This document shows, piece by piece, positions 1-9,196 of a stretch of 41,136 nucleotides of DNA; positions within the stretch are counted from its first letter, which is position 1; each line of letters starts with the position of its first letter. The notes under the pieces are model-generated. The model did not search any database, was not told the DNA's origin, and saw only the letters and a program-made list of their open reading frames with translations. The DNA is from an uncultured Prevotellaceae bacterium (GTDB lineage Bacteria; Bacteroidota; Bacteroidia; Bacteroidales; Bacteroidaceae), in contig CAMHUU010000024.1 of assembly GCA_946188395.1 (NCBI GenBank), positions 1-41,136 on the forward strand, written 5' to 3'. The position numbers were made by a program, and so were the translations under genes.

Positions 1-2665
1 TCTTGCGCTCCATAGCCACAACGGCCTCGGGAGCGTTCTGCACGAAGCGCTCGTTCGAGAGCTTCTTCATCACACCCTGCAGGAATCCTTCGAGGTGCTT
101 CAGCTGGGCCTCCTGCTTCTCGATTTCAGCGTCGATATCGATCATGTTGCCCAGGGGAACGGCATACTCCGTCATGCCTACCATGAAGGTGCTGGCGGTG
201 CTGTCTTTCTCGCTGACTGAAGTAATTGCCTCCAGGTTGGCCATCTTCGTAACGGCATCGCCATACTGGCCTTCGAGCTGTGAGTTCACCACCTGCAAGG
301 TCAGTTTCTCCTTGTTGGCAATGTTCTTCTGGGCACGCACGGTGCGCACACCGCTGACTACCTGCTTCACCAGTTCCACGTCGGCGAGGAGTTTTTCATC
401 CTCAGCGGATAAGCCGTTGAGCACCAGACACTCGCGCATGATGCTCTCGCCGTCCTTACGCTCGCAGAGAGCCTGCCACAATTCCTCGGTGATAAACGGC
501 ATGAAGGGATGCAGCATCTTCAGCAGCTTGTCGAAGAAGTCGAGGGTGGCGTTGTACGTCTGGGTGTTGATGGGCTGTTGCTGTCCGTCGATATAGGCGG
601 GCTTCACCATCTCCAGATACCAGCCTGAGAACTCGTCCCAGAACAGTTTGTAGACAGCCATCAGGGCCTCGGAGATGCGATACTTCGAGAAGAGGTCGTC
701 GAGTTCGGCAGCCACCTCCTTCAGTTTGGCTTCGAACCATGTCATAGCCAACTGCTCAGCACCAGTCTGCGGGATATCGTTGCTCACCTGCCAGCCCTTG
801 ACGAGACGGAAGGCGTTCCATATCTTGTTGTTGAAGTTACGTCCCTGTTCGCAGAGTGCCTCGTCGAAGAGGATGTCGTTACCAGCAGGAGCTGAGAGCA
901 TCATACCCATGCGGACACCGTCGGCACCGAACTTCTCGATGAGTTCGATGGGGTCGGGGCTGTTGCCCAGCGACTTCGACATCTTACGACCCAGCTTGTC
1001 GCGAACGATACCGGTGAAGTAGACGTTCTTGAAGGGGAACTTGCCCATATACTCCTCGCCGGCCATAATCATGCGGGCCACCCAGAAGAAGATGATGTCG
1101 GGAGCCGTCACCAGGTCGCTGGTGGGGTAGTAGTACGAGATTTCCTCGTTGCCGGGGTTGTTGATGCCGTCGAACAGCGAGATGGGCCACAGCCACGAAC
1201 TGAACCAAGTGTCGAGGGCATCCTCGTCCTGACGAAGGTCAGCGAGCTGCAGGTTGGCATTGCCGCTTTCCTTGCGGGCCAGTTCGAGGGCCTTTTCAGC
1301 GGTCTCGGCGACGACGAATTTCTCCTCGGCGACGGAATCGCCGAGCAACGGACCAGCGGCGTAATAGTAGGCGGGAATGCGGTGTCCCCACCACAGCTGG
1401 CGCGAGATGCACCAGTCCTGGATGTTCTCCAACCAGTTCTTGTAGGTGTTGACGTACTTCTGCGGATAGAAGTGCATCTCGCCCTCCATGACGGGCTTCA
1501 GGGCAATCTCTGCGAAGTGTTCCATGCGGAGGAACCACTGCAGCGAGAGACGCGGCTCGATGGCCGTGTCGGGGTTGCGCTCGGAGTAGCCCACCTTGTT
1601 GGTGTAGTCCTCAATGCGCTCCATCAGTCCGGCTTCCTGCAGGTCCTTGGTAATCTGCTTGCGGCAGGCGAAGCGGTCCATGCCGACATATAGCGGCGAC
1701 TGCTCGGAGATGGTACCGTCGGCATTGAAGATGTCGATGGTCTCGAGGTTGTGCGTCTTGCCCAGCATGTAGTCGTTGGTGTCGTGGGCAGGAGTGACCT
1801 TCAGACAGCCTGTACCGAACTCGATGTCGACATAGCGGTCCTCGATGACGGGGATGACGCGATTCACCAGCGGAACGATGACCTTGCGACCCTTGAGCCA
1901 CTGGTTCTTCGGGTCCTTGGGGTTGATACACATGGCGGTATCGCCCATGATGGTCTCAGGACGTGTGGTGGCCACAACGGCGTAGTAGCCTTTTTCGTCT
2001 TTGTGGACGACGTTGCCTTCCCCGCTGACAGCATCAGCGGGCACCGGACCGTCCACATAATACTTCAGGTGGAACAGATGGCTCTGCTCCTCTTTATAGA
2101 TCACCTCCTCGGTAGAGAGGGCGGTGAGGGCCTTGGGGTCCCAATTGACCATGCGGAGGCCACGATAGATGTAGCCCTTGTTGTAGAGGTCGACGAAGAC
2201 CTTGATGACACTCTCTGAGCGCTTCTCGTCCATCGTGAATGCCGTGCGGTCCCAGTCGCACGAAGCACCCAGACGGCGCAGCTGCTTCAGGATGATGCCT
2301 CCGTGTTCGTCGGTCCAGTCCCAAGCATGCTTCAGGAATTCGTCGCGCGTCAGGTCGCGCTTTTTGATGCCCTGCTCGGCGAGTTTCTTCACCACCTTTG
2401 CCTCAGTAGCTATCGAGGCGTGGTCGGTGCCGGGTACCCAGCAGGCATTCTTGCCCTCCATGCGGGCACGACGAATCAGAATGTCCTGAATGGTGTTGTT
2501 CAACATGTGGCCCATGTGCAGCACACCCGTCACGTTGGGTGGCGGGATGACGATGGTGTAGGGCTGACGTCCATCGGGTTTCGAGGCGAACAACTTATTG
2601 TCCAGCCAATACTGATACCATTTCGATTCGACCTCTTTCGGGTCGTATTTGCTAGCTAATTCCAT
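1..2665 (-). CDS. valS: Valyl-tRNA synthetase, C-terminus cut by window edge
   Basis: Class I aminoacyl-tRNA synthetase that charges tRNA-Val in the cytoplasm. The frame is open from ATG 2665 to the window edge, giving 888 codons. The HIGH-type signature reads HMGH (residues 50-53, nt 2507-2518) after PPPNVTGVL, and KMSKS is at residues 561-565 (nt 971-985). The last visible residues form the charged C-terminal coiled coil typical of ValS ([19 protein letters not shown]), so probably only a few residues are missing. The start is set by a TACCTTTG box on the minus strand at 2688-2695. The gene is divergent from mazG. Several antisense open frames of 60-200 codons overlap it and are shadows. 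Confidence 0.97.
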   Translation of the reverse strand, partial: MELASKYDPKEVESKWYQYWLDNKLFASKPDGRQPYTIVIPPPNVTGVLHMGHMLNNTIQDILIRRARMEGKNACWVPGTDHASIATEAKVVKKLAEQGIKKRDLTRDEFLKHAWDWTDEHGGIILKQLRRLGASCDWDRTAFTMDEKRSESVIKVFVDLYNKGYIYRGLRMVNWDPKALTALSTEEVIYKEEQSHLFHLKYYVDGPVPADAVSGEGNVVHKDEKGYYAVVATTRPETIMGDTAMCINPKDPKNQWLKGRKVIVPLVNRVIPVIEDRYVDIEFGTGCLKVTPAHDTNDYMLGKTHNLETIDIFNADGTISEQSPLYVGMDRFACRKQITKDLQEAGLMERIEDYTNKVGYSERNPDTAIEPRLSLQWFLRMEHFAEIALKPVMEGEMHFYPQKYVNTYKNWLENIQDWCISRQLWWGHRIPAYYYAAGPLLGDSVAEEKFVVAETAEKALELARKESGNANLQLADLRQDEDALDTWFSSWLWPISLFDGINNPGNEEISYYYPTSDLVTAPDIIFFWVARMIMAGEEYMGKFPFKNVYFTGIVRDKLGRKMSKSLGNSPDPIELIEKFGADGVRMGMMLSAPAGNDILFDEALCEQGRNFNNKIWNAFRLVKGWQVSNDIPQTGAEQLAMTWFEAKLKEVAAELDDLFSKYRISEALMAVYKLFWDEFSGWYLEMVKPAYIDGQQQPINTQTYNATLDFFDKLLKMLHPFMPFITEELWQALCERKDGESIMRECLVLNGLSAEDEKLLADVELVKQVVSGVRTVRAQKNIANKEKLTLQVVNSQLEGQYGDAVTKMANLEAITSVSEKDSTASTFMVGMTEYAVPLGNMIDIDAEIEKQEAQLKHLEGFLQGVMKKLSNERFVQNAPEAVVAMERK

Positions 2666-2687
2666 AAACATATTTAAATAATGGCTG

Positions 2688-2695
2688 CAAAGGTA
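2688..2695 (-). promoter_or_regulatory. -7 box of valS promoter
   Basis: TACCTTTG on the minus strand, 22 nt before the valS ATG, matches the Bacteroidetes -7 element TAnnTTTG. No TTTG is seen at the expected -33 position. It is back to back with the mazG promoter. Confidence 0.6.
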
Positions 2696-2739
2696 CGAAA
2701 TTTTTCTTAATTAATGATACACTATTCACTTTTTTTTCT

Positions 2740-2747
2740 TACCTTTG
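2740..2747 (+). promoter_or_regulatory. -7 box of mazG promoter
   Basis: TACCTTTG ends 9 nt before the mazG ATG (2757). An in-frame TTG at 2745 lies inside this box and is therefore unlikely to be the start. The transcript would have almost no leader. Confidence 0.65.
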
Positions 2748-2756
2748 CAGTTGGCT

Positions 2757-3563
2757 ATGGAAAGAAAGCATACTAAAGAAGAGAAACTGCAGGCCTTCGG
2801 GCGTTTGTTGGACGTGATGGACCGTTTGCGTGAAGAATGCCCTTGGGACCGTAAACAGACCAACGAGAGTCTGCGTGCAAATACCATTGAAGAGACCTAC
2901 GAACTGTGTGAGGCCTTGATTCGTGACGACCAGCGCGAAATATGCAAGGAGCTGGGCGACGTGTTGCTGCATATTGTGTTCTATGGCAGGATAGGCGAGG
3001 AGAAAGGCCAATTCGATATTGCCGACATCTGCAACAAGCTGTGCGACAAACTCATCTTCCGTCATCCGCACGTCTATGGCGAGGCTGTTGCCAAGGATGC
3101 CGAACAGGTGCTGGAGAGCTGGGAGCAGATTAAACTGAAGGAGAAGGACGGCAACAAAACGGTGCTGTCGGGGGTTCCCTCGGCACTGCCCTCGCTGATT
3201 AAGGCCTACCGCATTCAGGACAAGGCCCGCAATGTGGGTTTCGACTGGGAAGACAAGCAGGACGTATGGGGCAAGGTGCGTGAAGAACTGGACGAACTGG
3301 AGGCGGAAATGCGTCGTGATGATAAGGAAAAATCCGAACAAGAATTGGGCGATTTTCTCTTTGCGGTCATCAATGCTGCCCGTCTGTTTAAACTCAATCC
3401 GGACAATGCGCTGGAGATGACCAACCAGAAGTTTATCCGTCGCTTTAACTATATTGAACAGCATAGTATCCGGGCAGGAAAACCCCTGAGAGATATGACG
3501 CTCGAGGAGATGGACGCCTTGTGGAACGAGGCCAAAGTATTGGAAAAAGAAGCAAACAAATAA
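2757..3563 (+). CDS. mazG: Nucleoside triphosphate pyrophosphohydrolase MazG
   Basis: Hydrolyses NTPs/dNTPs to NMP and pyrophosphate, a house-cleaning role. The 268-residue length matches the two-domain MazG family. The N-terminal repeat has the signature ECPWDRKQTNESL (residues 27-39), followed by the metal-binding glutamates E45/E46/E49 and ELGD (65-68). The second, degenerate repeat has EELDELEAE and EQELGDFLFAVINAAR. ATG 2757 was chosen because the upstream TTG lies in the -7 box. The gene is first in a likely operon with the lipoprotein gene (14-nt gap) and rnz. Confidence 0.95.
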   Translation: MERKHTKEEKLQAFGRLLDVMDRLREECPWDRKQTNESLRANTIEETYELCEALIRDDQREICKELGDVLLHIVFYGRIGEEKGQFDIADICNKLCDKLIFRHPHVYGEAVAKDAEQVLESWEQIKLKEKDGNKTVLSGVPSALPSLIKAYRIQDKARNVGFDWEDKQDVWGKVREELDELEAEMRRDDKEKSEQELGDFLFAVINAARLFKLNPDNALEMTNQKFIRRFNYIEQHSIRAGKPLRDMTLEEMDALWNEAKVLEKEANK

Positions 3564-3577
3564 TAAGGAGAAAAGAT

Positions 3578-4237
3578 ATGAAAAAACTTGCGATTTTTGT
3601 CGTTGTGTCAGCTGTTGTCATGTTCATGGCTGCATGTGGTGGAAAAACGGAAAAAGTCCCCTTCGATAATGGTGACTCTGCCGATGTGGCGAATGCCGAT
3701 CCCACAATCTATGGCGTCTGTGCCGAGGGTACTGCCATGAATACCCTACAGATGATTACTGACATGGGTGACACGCTGTCGTTCGACCTGTCGACGGCCC
3801 AGGAGAACAACCAGGTGTTTGGCGGTATGCAGGTGGGCGACCGTATGGCCGTTATCCCTGATGCTGAAAAGACGTCTGCCCTGATGGTCATCAATCAGGC
3901 TACACTGCTTGGCAACTGGGTGATGCCCAACCCCTTGGACGGTTCTGACGAGGTCGGTATCTCCATCAAGGAAGGTGGTATTGCCGAGGGTATCGAGCAA
4001 AGCACTATCGTTTATCGCACCTGGCGCCTGAATCGTGGCAAGCTGGAGATTGTGATGATGCGCGAAGGCGGCAGCGAGGAAGACGAAGTCTATCTGTACG
4101 ACATCGTGAAGCTGGGCGCCGATTCGCTGGTCTATAAAGATGGCGAGGAAATTTTCGAATACAGCCGTCAGAGACCTAAAGAGGAATACGGAAAGGAAAT
4201 CCAGTTGGAGGATTCCCAGAACGAATTCTTCCTGTAA
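3578..4237 (+). CDS. Lipocalin-like lipoprotein
   Basis: 219-residue predicted lipoprotein. A lipobox (MAAC) places the acylated cysteine at residue 20 after a hydrophobic signal. The C-terminal part, from LLGNWVMPNPLDGSDEVG to LVYKDGEEIFEYSRQ, resembles the lipocalin-like beta-barrel lipoproteins common in Bacteroidales (assignment by pattern). Start ATG 3578 is preceded by an AAGGAG-like site at 3565-3570. It sits between mazG and rnz with gaps of 14 and 12 nt, so co-transcription is likely. Ligand and role are unknown. Confidence 0.8.
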   Translation: MKKLAIFVVVSAVVMFMAACGGKTEKVPFDNGDSADVANADPTIYGVCAEGTAMNTLQMITDMGDTLSFDLSTAQENNQVFGGMQVGDRMAVIPDAEKTSALMVINQATLLGNWVMPNPLDGSDEVGISIKEGGIAEGIEQSTIVYRTWRLNRGKLEIVMMREGGSEEDEVYLYDIVKLGADSLVYKDGEEIFEYSRQRPKEEYGKEIQLEDSQNEFFL

Positions 4238-4249
4238 ACGCTGCCTGCC

Positions 4250-5164
4250 TTGGAACCCTTCAGAGTTCACATATTAGGTTGCGGCAGTGCGTTGCCCACC
4301 CCTCGCCACTATGCTTCGGCACAGGTGGTTGAGGTGAGGGGTAAGTTGTTCCTGGTCGACTGTGCCGAAGGCACGCAGGTGCAGCTGCGCCGTTCCCACA
4401 TCCGTTTTACCAAGATCAGTGCCGTATTCATCTCCCATCTGCACGGAGATCACTGTTTCGGACTGATCGGCATGCTCAGCACCTTTGGACTGCTGGGGCG
4501 TACGGCGCGTCTGGCCATTTATGCCCCAGGCGACTTAGAGGAGATGCTGCGACAGCAGATGCGCATGTTCTGCCACGATTTCGACTACGAGGTCGACTTC
4601 CATGCGGTGGATACCAAGCAGCAGCAGATTGTCTACGAAGACCGCTCGCTGACGGTCGAGACCATTCCCTTGGAACACCGGATGCCGTGTTGCGGATACT
4701 TGTTCCGTGAAAAGCCCCAGCTGCCGCATATCCGTCGCGATATGATTGATTTCTACGGCATTCCCATCAGTCAGATGAACAATATCAAGGCTGGCTCCGA
4801 CTGGACGACAGCCGAGGGGGAAGTGGTCGAGAACCAAAGACTCGTAACGCCTGCTGAGGCTCCCCGGGCATATGCCTATTGCAGCGACACCCGTTACATC
4901 CCCACCTTGCACGAATGGCTCAAGGGGGTGACGACGCTCTATCATGAGAGTACGTATGGCGAGGACAATCTGCTGCTGGCCGAAAAGTACCACCATTCTA
5001 CCGCCCGACAGGCGGCAATGGTGGCTCGCGATGCAGGTGTCGGACAGTTGTTGCTGGGGCATTATTCGTCGCGATATGAAGACGAAACCGTCTTGCTACG
5101 AGAGGCCCAGGAAGTGTTCCCGAATGTCCGTTTGACTGACGAACAGGCCGTTTTTGACGTATAA
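4250..5164 (+). CDS. rnz: Ribonuclease Z, TTG start
   Basis: Metallo-beta-lactamase-fold endonuclease that trims tRNA 3' ends. The 304-residue length is typical of bacterial RNase Z. The zinc signature SHLHGDH is at residues 62-68. Other family features are the N-terminal LGCGSALPTPRHYASAQ, the later HESTYGED and the C-terminal LLGHYSSRY. The frame is closed 15 nt upstream by the TAA of the preceding gene in the same frame, and no ATG lies near the conserved N-terminus, so TTG 4250 (or CTG 4241) must start it. The short gap suggests translational coupling to the lipoprotein gene. Confidence 0.94.
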   Translation: MEPFRVHILGCGSALPTPRHYASAQVVEVRGKLFLVDCAEGTQVQLRRSHIRFTKISAVFISHLHGDHCFGLIGMLSTFGLLGRTARLAIYAPGDLEEMLRQQMRMFCHDFDYEVDFHAVDTKQQQIVYEDRSLTVETIPLEHRMPCCGYLFREKPQLPHIRRDMIDFYGIPISQMNNIKAGSDWTTAEGEVVENQRLVTPAEAPRAYAYCSDTRYIPTLHEWLKGVTTLYHESTYGEDNLLLAEKYHHSTARQAAMVARDAGVGQLLLGHYSSRYEDETVLLREAQEVFPNVRLTDEQAVFDV

Positions 5165-5186
5165 AATGAAATTTTATGGCCAAAAA

Positions 5187-5218
5187 TTTGGAATTATCAA
5201 AAAAACTTCGTACTTTTG
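5187..5218 (+). promoter_or_regulatory. Promoter of the sorting-domain/L,D-transpeptidase/sigma operon
   Basis: TTTG (5187-5190), a 20-nt spacer and TACTTTTG (5211-5218) match the Bacteroidetes primary sigma-factor consensus. The first ATG is 24 nt downstream. Confidence 0.75.
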
Positions 5219-5242
5219 CACAAACTATATAGTATTTTGCTT

Positions 5243-5557
5243 ATGATTAAACGACTACTCATATTCTCCATGGCTATGTCAATGATGCTTTCTGCGCCTG
5301 TTCTTGTGCAGGCTGCCGAGGCTGAATGGATGCAGCAGGAGCAGACGATAGAGGACGACATCAGCATCTCTGTCAACGGCCAGTGGGTGACCATCAACGG
5401 TGCTCAGGGCTTGACGCTGGAGGTTGTCTCACTGACGGGTCGTCTTGTCAAAACAGTAAAGATCGAGAGTCCCGCTCAACGCATAGAACTTAACGTACCT
5501 AAAGGTTGTTACATTTTGAAGATAGGCAAAGTGGTAAGAAAAGTTGCCGTTCGTTAA
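5243..5557 (+). CDS. Small secreted protein resembling a lone type 9 sorting domain
   Basis: 104 residues. A signal peptide (about residues 1-24, ending LVQAAEA) is followed by an acidic linker and one small beta-rich module, VNGQWVTINGAQG-LTLEVVSLTGRLVKTV-IELNVPKGCYILKIG-KVVRKVAVR. The last block has the layout of type A C-terminal sorting domains (VYSLTG, then GxYxLKI, then K-hydrophobic end). No passenger domain is present. ATG 5243 was preferred to TTG 5216, which lies in the -7 box. The 3' end overlaps the next gene by 52 nt. Function unknown. Confidence 0.7.
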   Translation: MIKRLLIFSMAMSMMLSAPVLVQAAEAEWMQQEQTIEDDISISVNGQWVTINGAQGLTLEVVSLTGRLVKTVKIESPAQRIELNVPKGCYILKIGKVVRKVAVR

Positions 5558-7101
5558 CAGCCTTCTTATCATTGTTGTTGCTCCTCCTCGCGGGGTGTGA
5601 CAGTCACGTACATAAGGATAGAACGATTACGATGGAGGCGTTTTCTGATATGAAGACGCCTGCCTTTGTTTTAAGTGCTCCCGAAATCCGCCAGCAGCTG
5701 GCCATAATGGCTGGTGCCGATGGTGGTCAGACGGAAGCCGACCATGAGGTTCGCAAGTACTATAAACAGCAGCATGCTCCGATGCTGTGGGTAGATGCTG
5801 CGGGTGTCGACCAGCGTGCCGATTCCCTGCTGTCTTGGTTGCATCAGCTGGGCGAAATCGGACTCTCCGAACAGGCTTTCGGTGTGAAGGCCATCGAGCA
5901 CGATTTGGCGTTGTTCCGCAGCCTTGCCTTCGACGAAGACAAGAACCGGGCCAGCCTGGTGGCCGCCCGTCTGGAATACCGCCTGACAAAGGCTTGCATG
6001 CGCTACTGCTATGGTCAGCGCTTCGGTTTCGTGAATCCCCATCGTACGCTGAACAAGTTGGATATAGAAAAGCAGGACACCGCCCGTCGGTACGTGAAAT
6101 ATCGTGGATTGTTCGATGTCGATATCGATAGCCCCGACGACCACTATGCCTCGTCGGTCGTCAGCAAGATTACGGGCGACAGCATAGCAGATTATCTGCG
6201 CGAGATACAGCCCAAGGACGCATTCTATCAGCGGTTGAAGTCGATGCTTCCTCAGGCCTCTACGCCCGAGCAGCGTCAGCGCATCATGGTCAATATGGAG
6301 CGTTGCCGTTGGCGTCGTCATCAGCCTATAGCCACCGAGGGCAAGCGTATCGTGGTCAATATTCCGGCCTTCCACCTGTATGCCTTCAGCCCGCAGGAGT
6401 CGCTCGATATGCGTGTGGTTTGTGGTGGTGTGAATACCAAGACGCCACAGCTGTCCAGCAACATAGAGTGGATGGAGGCCAACCCGCAGTGGGTCATCCC
6501 TACGAGCATCATTGAGAACGAGGTGGCACGACGTGCCGGCGATTCGGCCTATTTTGCACGAAACCGCTATAACATCGTCGACAAGTCTTCCGGACAGACT
6601 CTGGACGCCAGTCAGGTGTCGCGCCAGATGCTGCTCAGCGGCAAGTATCGCATAGCCCAGAAGGGTGGGGCGGGTAACTCCCTGGGACGTATCGTGTTCC
6701 GATTCAAGAACAGCTTCTCGGTATTCCTTCACGACACGTCGACCCCCAGTGCCTTCCTGCGCGACACCAGAGCATTGTCGCACGGCTGCGTGCGTGTGTC
6801 GAAACCCTTCGAACTGGCTCGCTTCGTGCTCGACAGCCCCGACGAATGGCTGTTGGACCGTATCCGTATTGCCATGGGACTGACACCGGAGACCGAGCAG
6901 GGACAGCAGTGGATTCTGTCGCATCCCGACCCGGAGTCACGCAACAAGATTATCGGACATATAACGGTATCGCCTCGCGTACCTCTATTTATAATATATT
7001 ACACCCTGTGGCCCGATGAGGCTGGGGTGTTACAGACGTGGCCCGACGTCTATGGCTACGACAAAGTGATGTGGAACCAATTGAAGCCTTACGTGGAATG
7101 A
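5506..7101 (+). CDS. L,D-transpeptidase (YkuD family) lipoprotein
   Basis: 531 residues as read from TTG 5506. It forms 3-3 peptidoglycan cross-links or anchors proteins to the wall. The N-terminus has a Leu-rich signal and lipobox LAGC (Cys31). Residues about 60-270 look like the scaffold/peptidoglycan-binding region seen in long YcbB-like enzymes (YKQQHAPMLWVDAAG). The catalytic YkuD domain is at about 345-460, with HDTSTPSAF and the active-site block SHGCVRVS (His426, Cys428). No ATG fits; the start overlaps the upstream gene by 52 nt and could instead be an internal TTG. The stop overlaps the sigma-factor ATG (ATGA). Confidence 0.9.
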   Translation: MLHFEDRQSGKKSCRSLTAFLSLLLLLLAGCDSHVHKDRTITMEAFSDMKTPAFVLSAPEIRQQLAIMAGADGGQTEADHEVRKYYKQQHAPMLWVDAAGVDQRADSLLSWLHQLGEIGLSEQAFGVKAIEHDLALFRSLAFDEDKNRASLVAARLEYRLTKACMRYCYGQRFGFVNPHRTLNKLDIEKQDTARRYVKYRGLFDVDIDSPDDHYASSVVSKITGDSIADYLREIQPKDAFYQRLKSMLPQASTPEQRQRIMVNMERCRWRRHQPIATEGKRIVVNIPAFHLYAFSPQESLDMRVVCGGVNTKTPQLSSNIEWMEANPQWVIPTSIIENEVARRAGDSAYFARNRYNIVDKSSGQTLDASQVSRQMLLSGKYRIAQKGGAGNSLGRIVFRFKNSFSVFLHDTSTPSAFLRDTRALSHGCVRVSKPFELARFVLDSPDEWLLDRIRIAMGLTPETEQGQQWILSHPDPESRNKIIGHITVSPRVPLFIIYYTLWPDEAGVLQTWPDVYGYDKVMWNQLKPYVE

Positions 7102-7649
7102 CCAAGCAAGAAGAACAACTGCTGATGCAGCAACTGTCGGACCCCACGACACAGCGTAAGGCGTTCGAACAGGTGGTACGCGAGTATGGCGAACAGCTCT
7201 ACTGGCAGATTCGTCGTCTGGTGCTTGTTCATGAAGATGCCGACGATGTCCTTCAGAACGTGTTTATCAAGGCTTGGAGCCATTTGGACGATTTCCATCA
7301 GGATTCGCGTCTGTCGACCTGGTTGTATCGTATTGCTGTCAATGAGAGCCTCGATTTTCTGCGCAAACAAAAGAACAACAGCATGATTCACACCGACGAT
7401 GTGGAGAGTGGCGTGGCTAATATGCTCGTTGCCGACAACTATTTCGACGGCGACGAGACGCAGGCCTTGCTGCAGGAAGCCATCAGCCAACTGCCCGAGG
7501 TCCAGCGTACCGTCTTTACCTTGCGCTATTACGACGAAATGAAATACAGTGAGATCAGCCAGCTGCTGAAGACCTCCGAAGGGTCGCTCAAGGCCTCCTA
7601 TCATATTGCGGTGAAAAAGATTTCAGAATTTTTTAAGCATCGTGATTAA
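7098..7649 (+). CDS. ECF (sigma-70 family) RNA polymerase sigma factor
   Basis: 183 residues. Region 2 is visible as HEDADDVLQNVFIKAWSHLDDF then STWLYRIAVNESLDFLRK (about residues 48-105). Region 4 is LPEVQRTVFTLRYYDEMKYSEISQLLKTSEGSLKASYHIAVKKI as a helix-turn-helix (quoted in segments: LPEVQRTVFTLRYY, MKYSEISQLLKTSEGSLK). ATG 7098 overlaps the L,D-transpeptidase stop by 4 nt, so translation is coupled. It is followed by a membrane protein in the usual anti-sigma position. A cell-envelope regulon is an inference from the neighbours. Confidence 0.93.
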   Translation: MTKQEEQLLMQQLSDPTTQRKAFEQVVREYGEQLYWQIRRLVLVHEDADDVLQNVFIKAWSHLDDFHQDSRLSTWLYRIAVNESLDFLRKQKNNSMIHTDDVESGVANMLVADNYFDGDETQALLQEAISQLPEVQRTVFTLRYYDEMKYSEISQLLKTSEGSLKASYHIAVKKISEFFKHRD

Positions 7650-7693
7650 ACCATTTGCAAAAAGAATCGTCATATCATAAAATAAGGCAAAAA

Positions 7694-8092
7694 ATGAACT
7701 ACGAAGACAAGGAAATCCAAGAACGTTTTGGTAAGGAAAATCCTTTCCGAGTGCCAGAAGGTTATTTCGACCAGCTCACCGAGCGGGTGATGTCTCAATT
7801 GCCTGAGCGCGAGCAGCAGGCCGAGCACATCTCGCTGACGGAGCGTCGTTCGAAGAGCCGCTGGGTGGCTCTGCGCCCGTGGCTCTATGCAGCAGCATGC
7901 ATTGTTGCCGTTGTTGTTATGGGGCTTACTTTTCTCTTCCGTGAGTCAGCAGAAGAACAACATCTTGCTTCGACTACCAACACCACTACTACTGCCCCCA
8001 ACACAGAAAGTCAATATATCGACGATGCTGCCGACTATGTGATGCTTGACAATGCCGAGATTTACGCTTGTCTGGCAGAATCGGAACTATAA
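7694..8092 (+). CDS. Probable membrane anti-sigma factor
   Basis: 132 residues, with no recognised catalytic motif. The cytoplasmic N-terminal segment is charged and includes ENPFRVPEGYFDQLTERVM, a motif common in short proteins encoded after ECF sigma factors in Bacteroidetes. One membrane helix is at about residues 59-78 (LYAAACIVAVVVMGLTFLF). A Thr/Asn-rich linker and an acidic C-terminal tail follow. It lies 44 nt after the sigma factor and 11 nt before the next gene. The anti-sigma role is inferred from topology and position. Confidence 0.65.
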   Translation: MNYEDKEIQERFGKENPFRVPEGYFDQLTERVMSQLPEREQQAEHISLTERRSKSRWVALRPWLYAAACIVAVVVMGLTFLFRESAEEQHLASTTNTTTTAPNTESQYIDDAADYVMLDNAEIYACLAESEL

Positions 8093-8103
8093 ATAGGAAT
8101 GAT

Positions 8104-8562
8104 ATGAAGAGATACACCGTTATTCTATTCAGCATGCTGCTGACGCTGATGGTTAGTGCCCAGGATCAAAAGAAGTTCTCGCCCGAGAAGTTCCAGGCCG
8201 ATCTTGAGGAATTCATCACGAAGGAAGCACACTTCGACCAGCAGGAGGCCGCCAAGTTTTTTCCTCTGCTGCGCGAGTTGCAGGCCAAACAGCGTGCCAT
8301 CTATGGACGTATGCGTCAGACTCCCAAGCCTGGCGACGATGCCAAATGTGCAGAAGCAATCCGTGAATGGGATAGGGCCAATATCGAACTCAAGCAGCTC
8401 GATCAGCAATATCACAAGAAGATGATGCAGGTCGTTCCGGCTTCCAAACTATTCGATGCCATCATGGCCGAAAGCCGTTTCCACCGTAAGATGATGAAGG
8501 GCTGGCGTGACCAAAACGGGCCGTTCCCGCCTAAAGGGAAATCGAAGGACAAACGTCGCTGA
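8104..8562 (+). CDS. Small periplasmic helical protein (Spy/CpxP-like)
   Basis: 152 residues with a cleavable signal peptide (MKRYTVILFSMLLTLMVSAQ) and a charged, almost wholly alpha-helical mature part rich in Lys, Glu and Gln. Size, helix content and position at the end of a sigma/anti-sigma operon recall periplasmic stress sensors of the Spy/CpxP type, but no diagnostic motif was identified. The ATG is 11 nt after the anti-sigma stop. The last 32 nt overlap the 3' end of nth on the opposite strand. Confidence 0.65.
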   Translation: MKRYTVILFSMLLTLMVSAQDQKKFSPEKFQADLEEFITKEAHFDQQEAAKFFPLLRELQAKQRAIYGRMRQTPKPGDDAKCAEAIREWDRANIELKQLDQQYHKKMMQVVPASKLFDAIMAESRFHRKMMKGWRDQNGPFPPKGKSKDKRR

Positions 8563-9166
8563 GTCCGCACTTCTCGCAATGCGGTCGCCGTGCCGTGCAG
8601 ACGTAACGGCCATGTAGTATCAACCAATGATGTGCCCGGGGAATGTCTTCCTCGGGTATGTTTTTTACTAGCATGCGTTCCACTTTGTAGGGTGTGTCGT
8701 CTTTCTCGGCTACCAAACCCAGACGGTGACTCACACGAAAAACGTGGGTGTCTACCGCCATCGTCGACTTGCCAAAGGCAACACTCTGTACGACGTTGGC
8801 TGTCTTGCGCCCTACGCCGGGCAGGTCCAGCAGCAGGTTCATGTCCTGCGGCACCTCGCCCTGATGGCGCTCTACCAGCATGCGTGCCATCTTCACCAGA
8901 TGGTCAGCCTTCGAGTTCGGATACGATACGCTCTTGATCAGTTCCAACACGTCGTCCGCCTCCGCCTGTGCCATGCTCTTCGCATCGGGGTAATGGCGGA
9001 ACAGTTCCGGCGTCACTTGATTGATGCGCTTGTCCGTACACTGGGCGCTCAGAATGACAGCCACCAAGAGCTGGAACACGCTGGCGAACTCCAACTCAGT
9101 GTCAGCAGTCGGCATTTCCTGTCGGAAGTACGCCAGCACGCGGTTGTATCTTTCCTTCCTCGTCAT
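8531..9166 (-). CDS. nth: Endonuclease III
   Basis: DNA glycosylase/AP lyase that removes oxidised pyrimidines. 211 residues. The helix-hairpin-helix LPGVGRKTANVV carries catalytic Lys121, and Asp139 lies in VDTHVFRV, matching Lys120/Asp138 of E. coli Nth. The C-terminal 4Fe-4S ligands have the classical spacing C-x6-C-x2-C-x5-C. ATG 9166 was chosen over TTG 9172. The start lies in heptamer repeats (ATTGTCA units on the plus strand) that also supply the stop codon of ribE, 16 nt upstream. Confidence 0.96.
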   Translation of the reverse strand: MTRKERYNRVLAYFRQEMPTADTELEFASVFQLLVAVILSAQCTDKRINQVTPELFRHYPDAKSMAQAEADDVLELIKSVSYPNSKADHLVKMARMLVERHQGEVPQDMNLLLDLPGVGRKTANVVQSVAFGKSTMAVDTHVFRVSHRLGLVAEKDDTPYKVERMLVKNIPEEDIPRAHHWLILHGRYVCTARRPHCEKCGLSDVCPSISL

Positions 9167-9196
9167 TGTCAATTGTCAATTATCAATTGTCAATTT
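9165..9196. repeat. 7-bp tandem repeat at the ribE-nth junction
   Basis: Plus strand reads ATTGTCA, ATTGTCA, ATTATCA, ATTGTCA, ATTT: about 4.5 heptamers. It fills the gap between ribE and nth, encodes the last ribE residues and its TGA stop, and reaches the nth start codon. Confidence 0.9.

Noticed and set aside
1..2665. Several open frames on both strands inside valS
   Set aside because: All are shadows of the valS frame, which carries the HIGH and KMSKS motifs but runs off the window edge.
2745..2756. TTG start for mazG four codons upstream
   Set aside because: The TTG is part of the -7 promoter box TACCTTTG.
5671..6924. 417-codon antisense frame over the L,D-transpeptidase gene
   Set aside because: The sense frame holds the SHGCVRVS catalytic motif; the antisense product has no family features.
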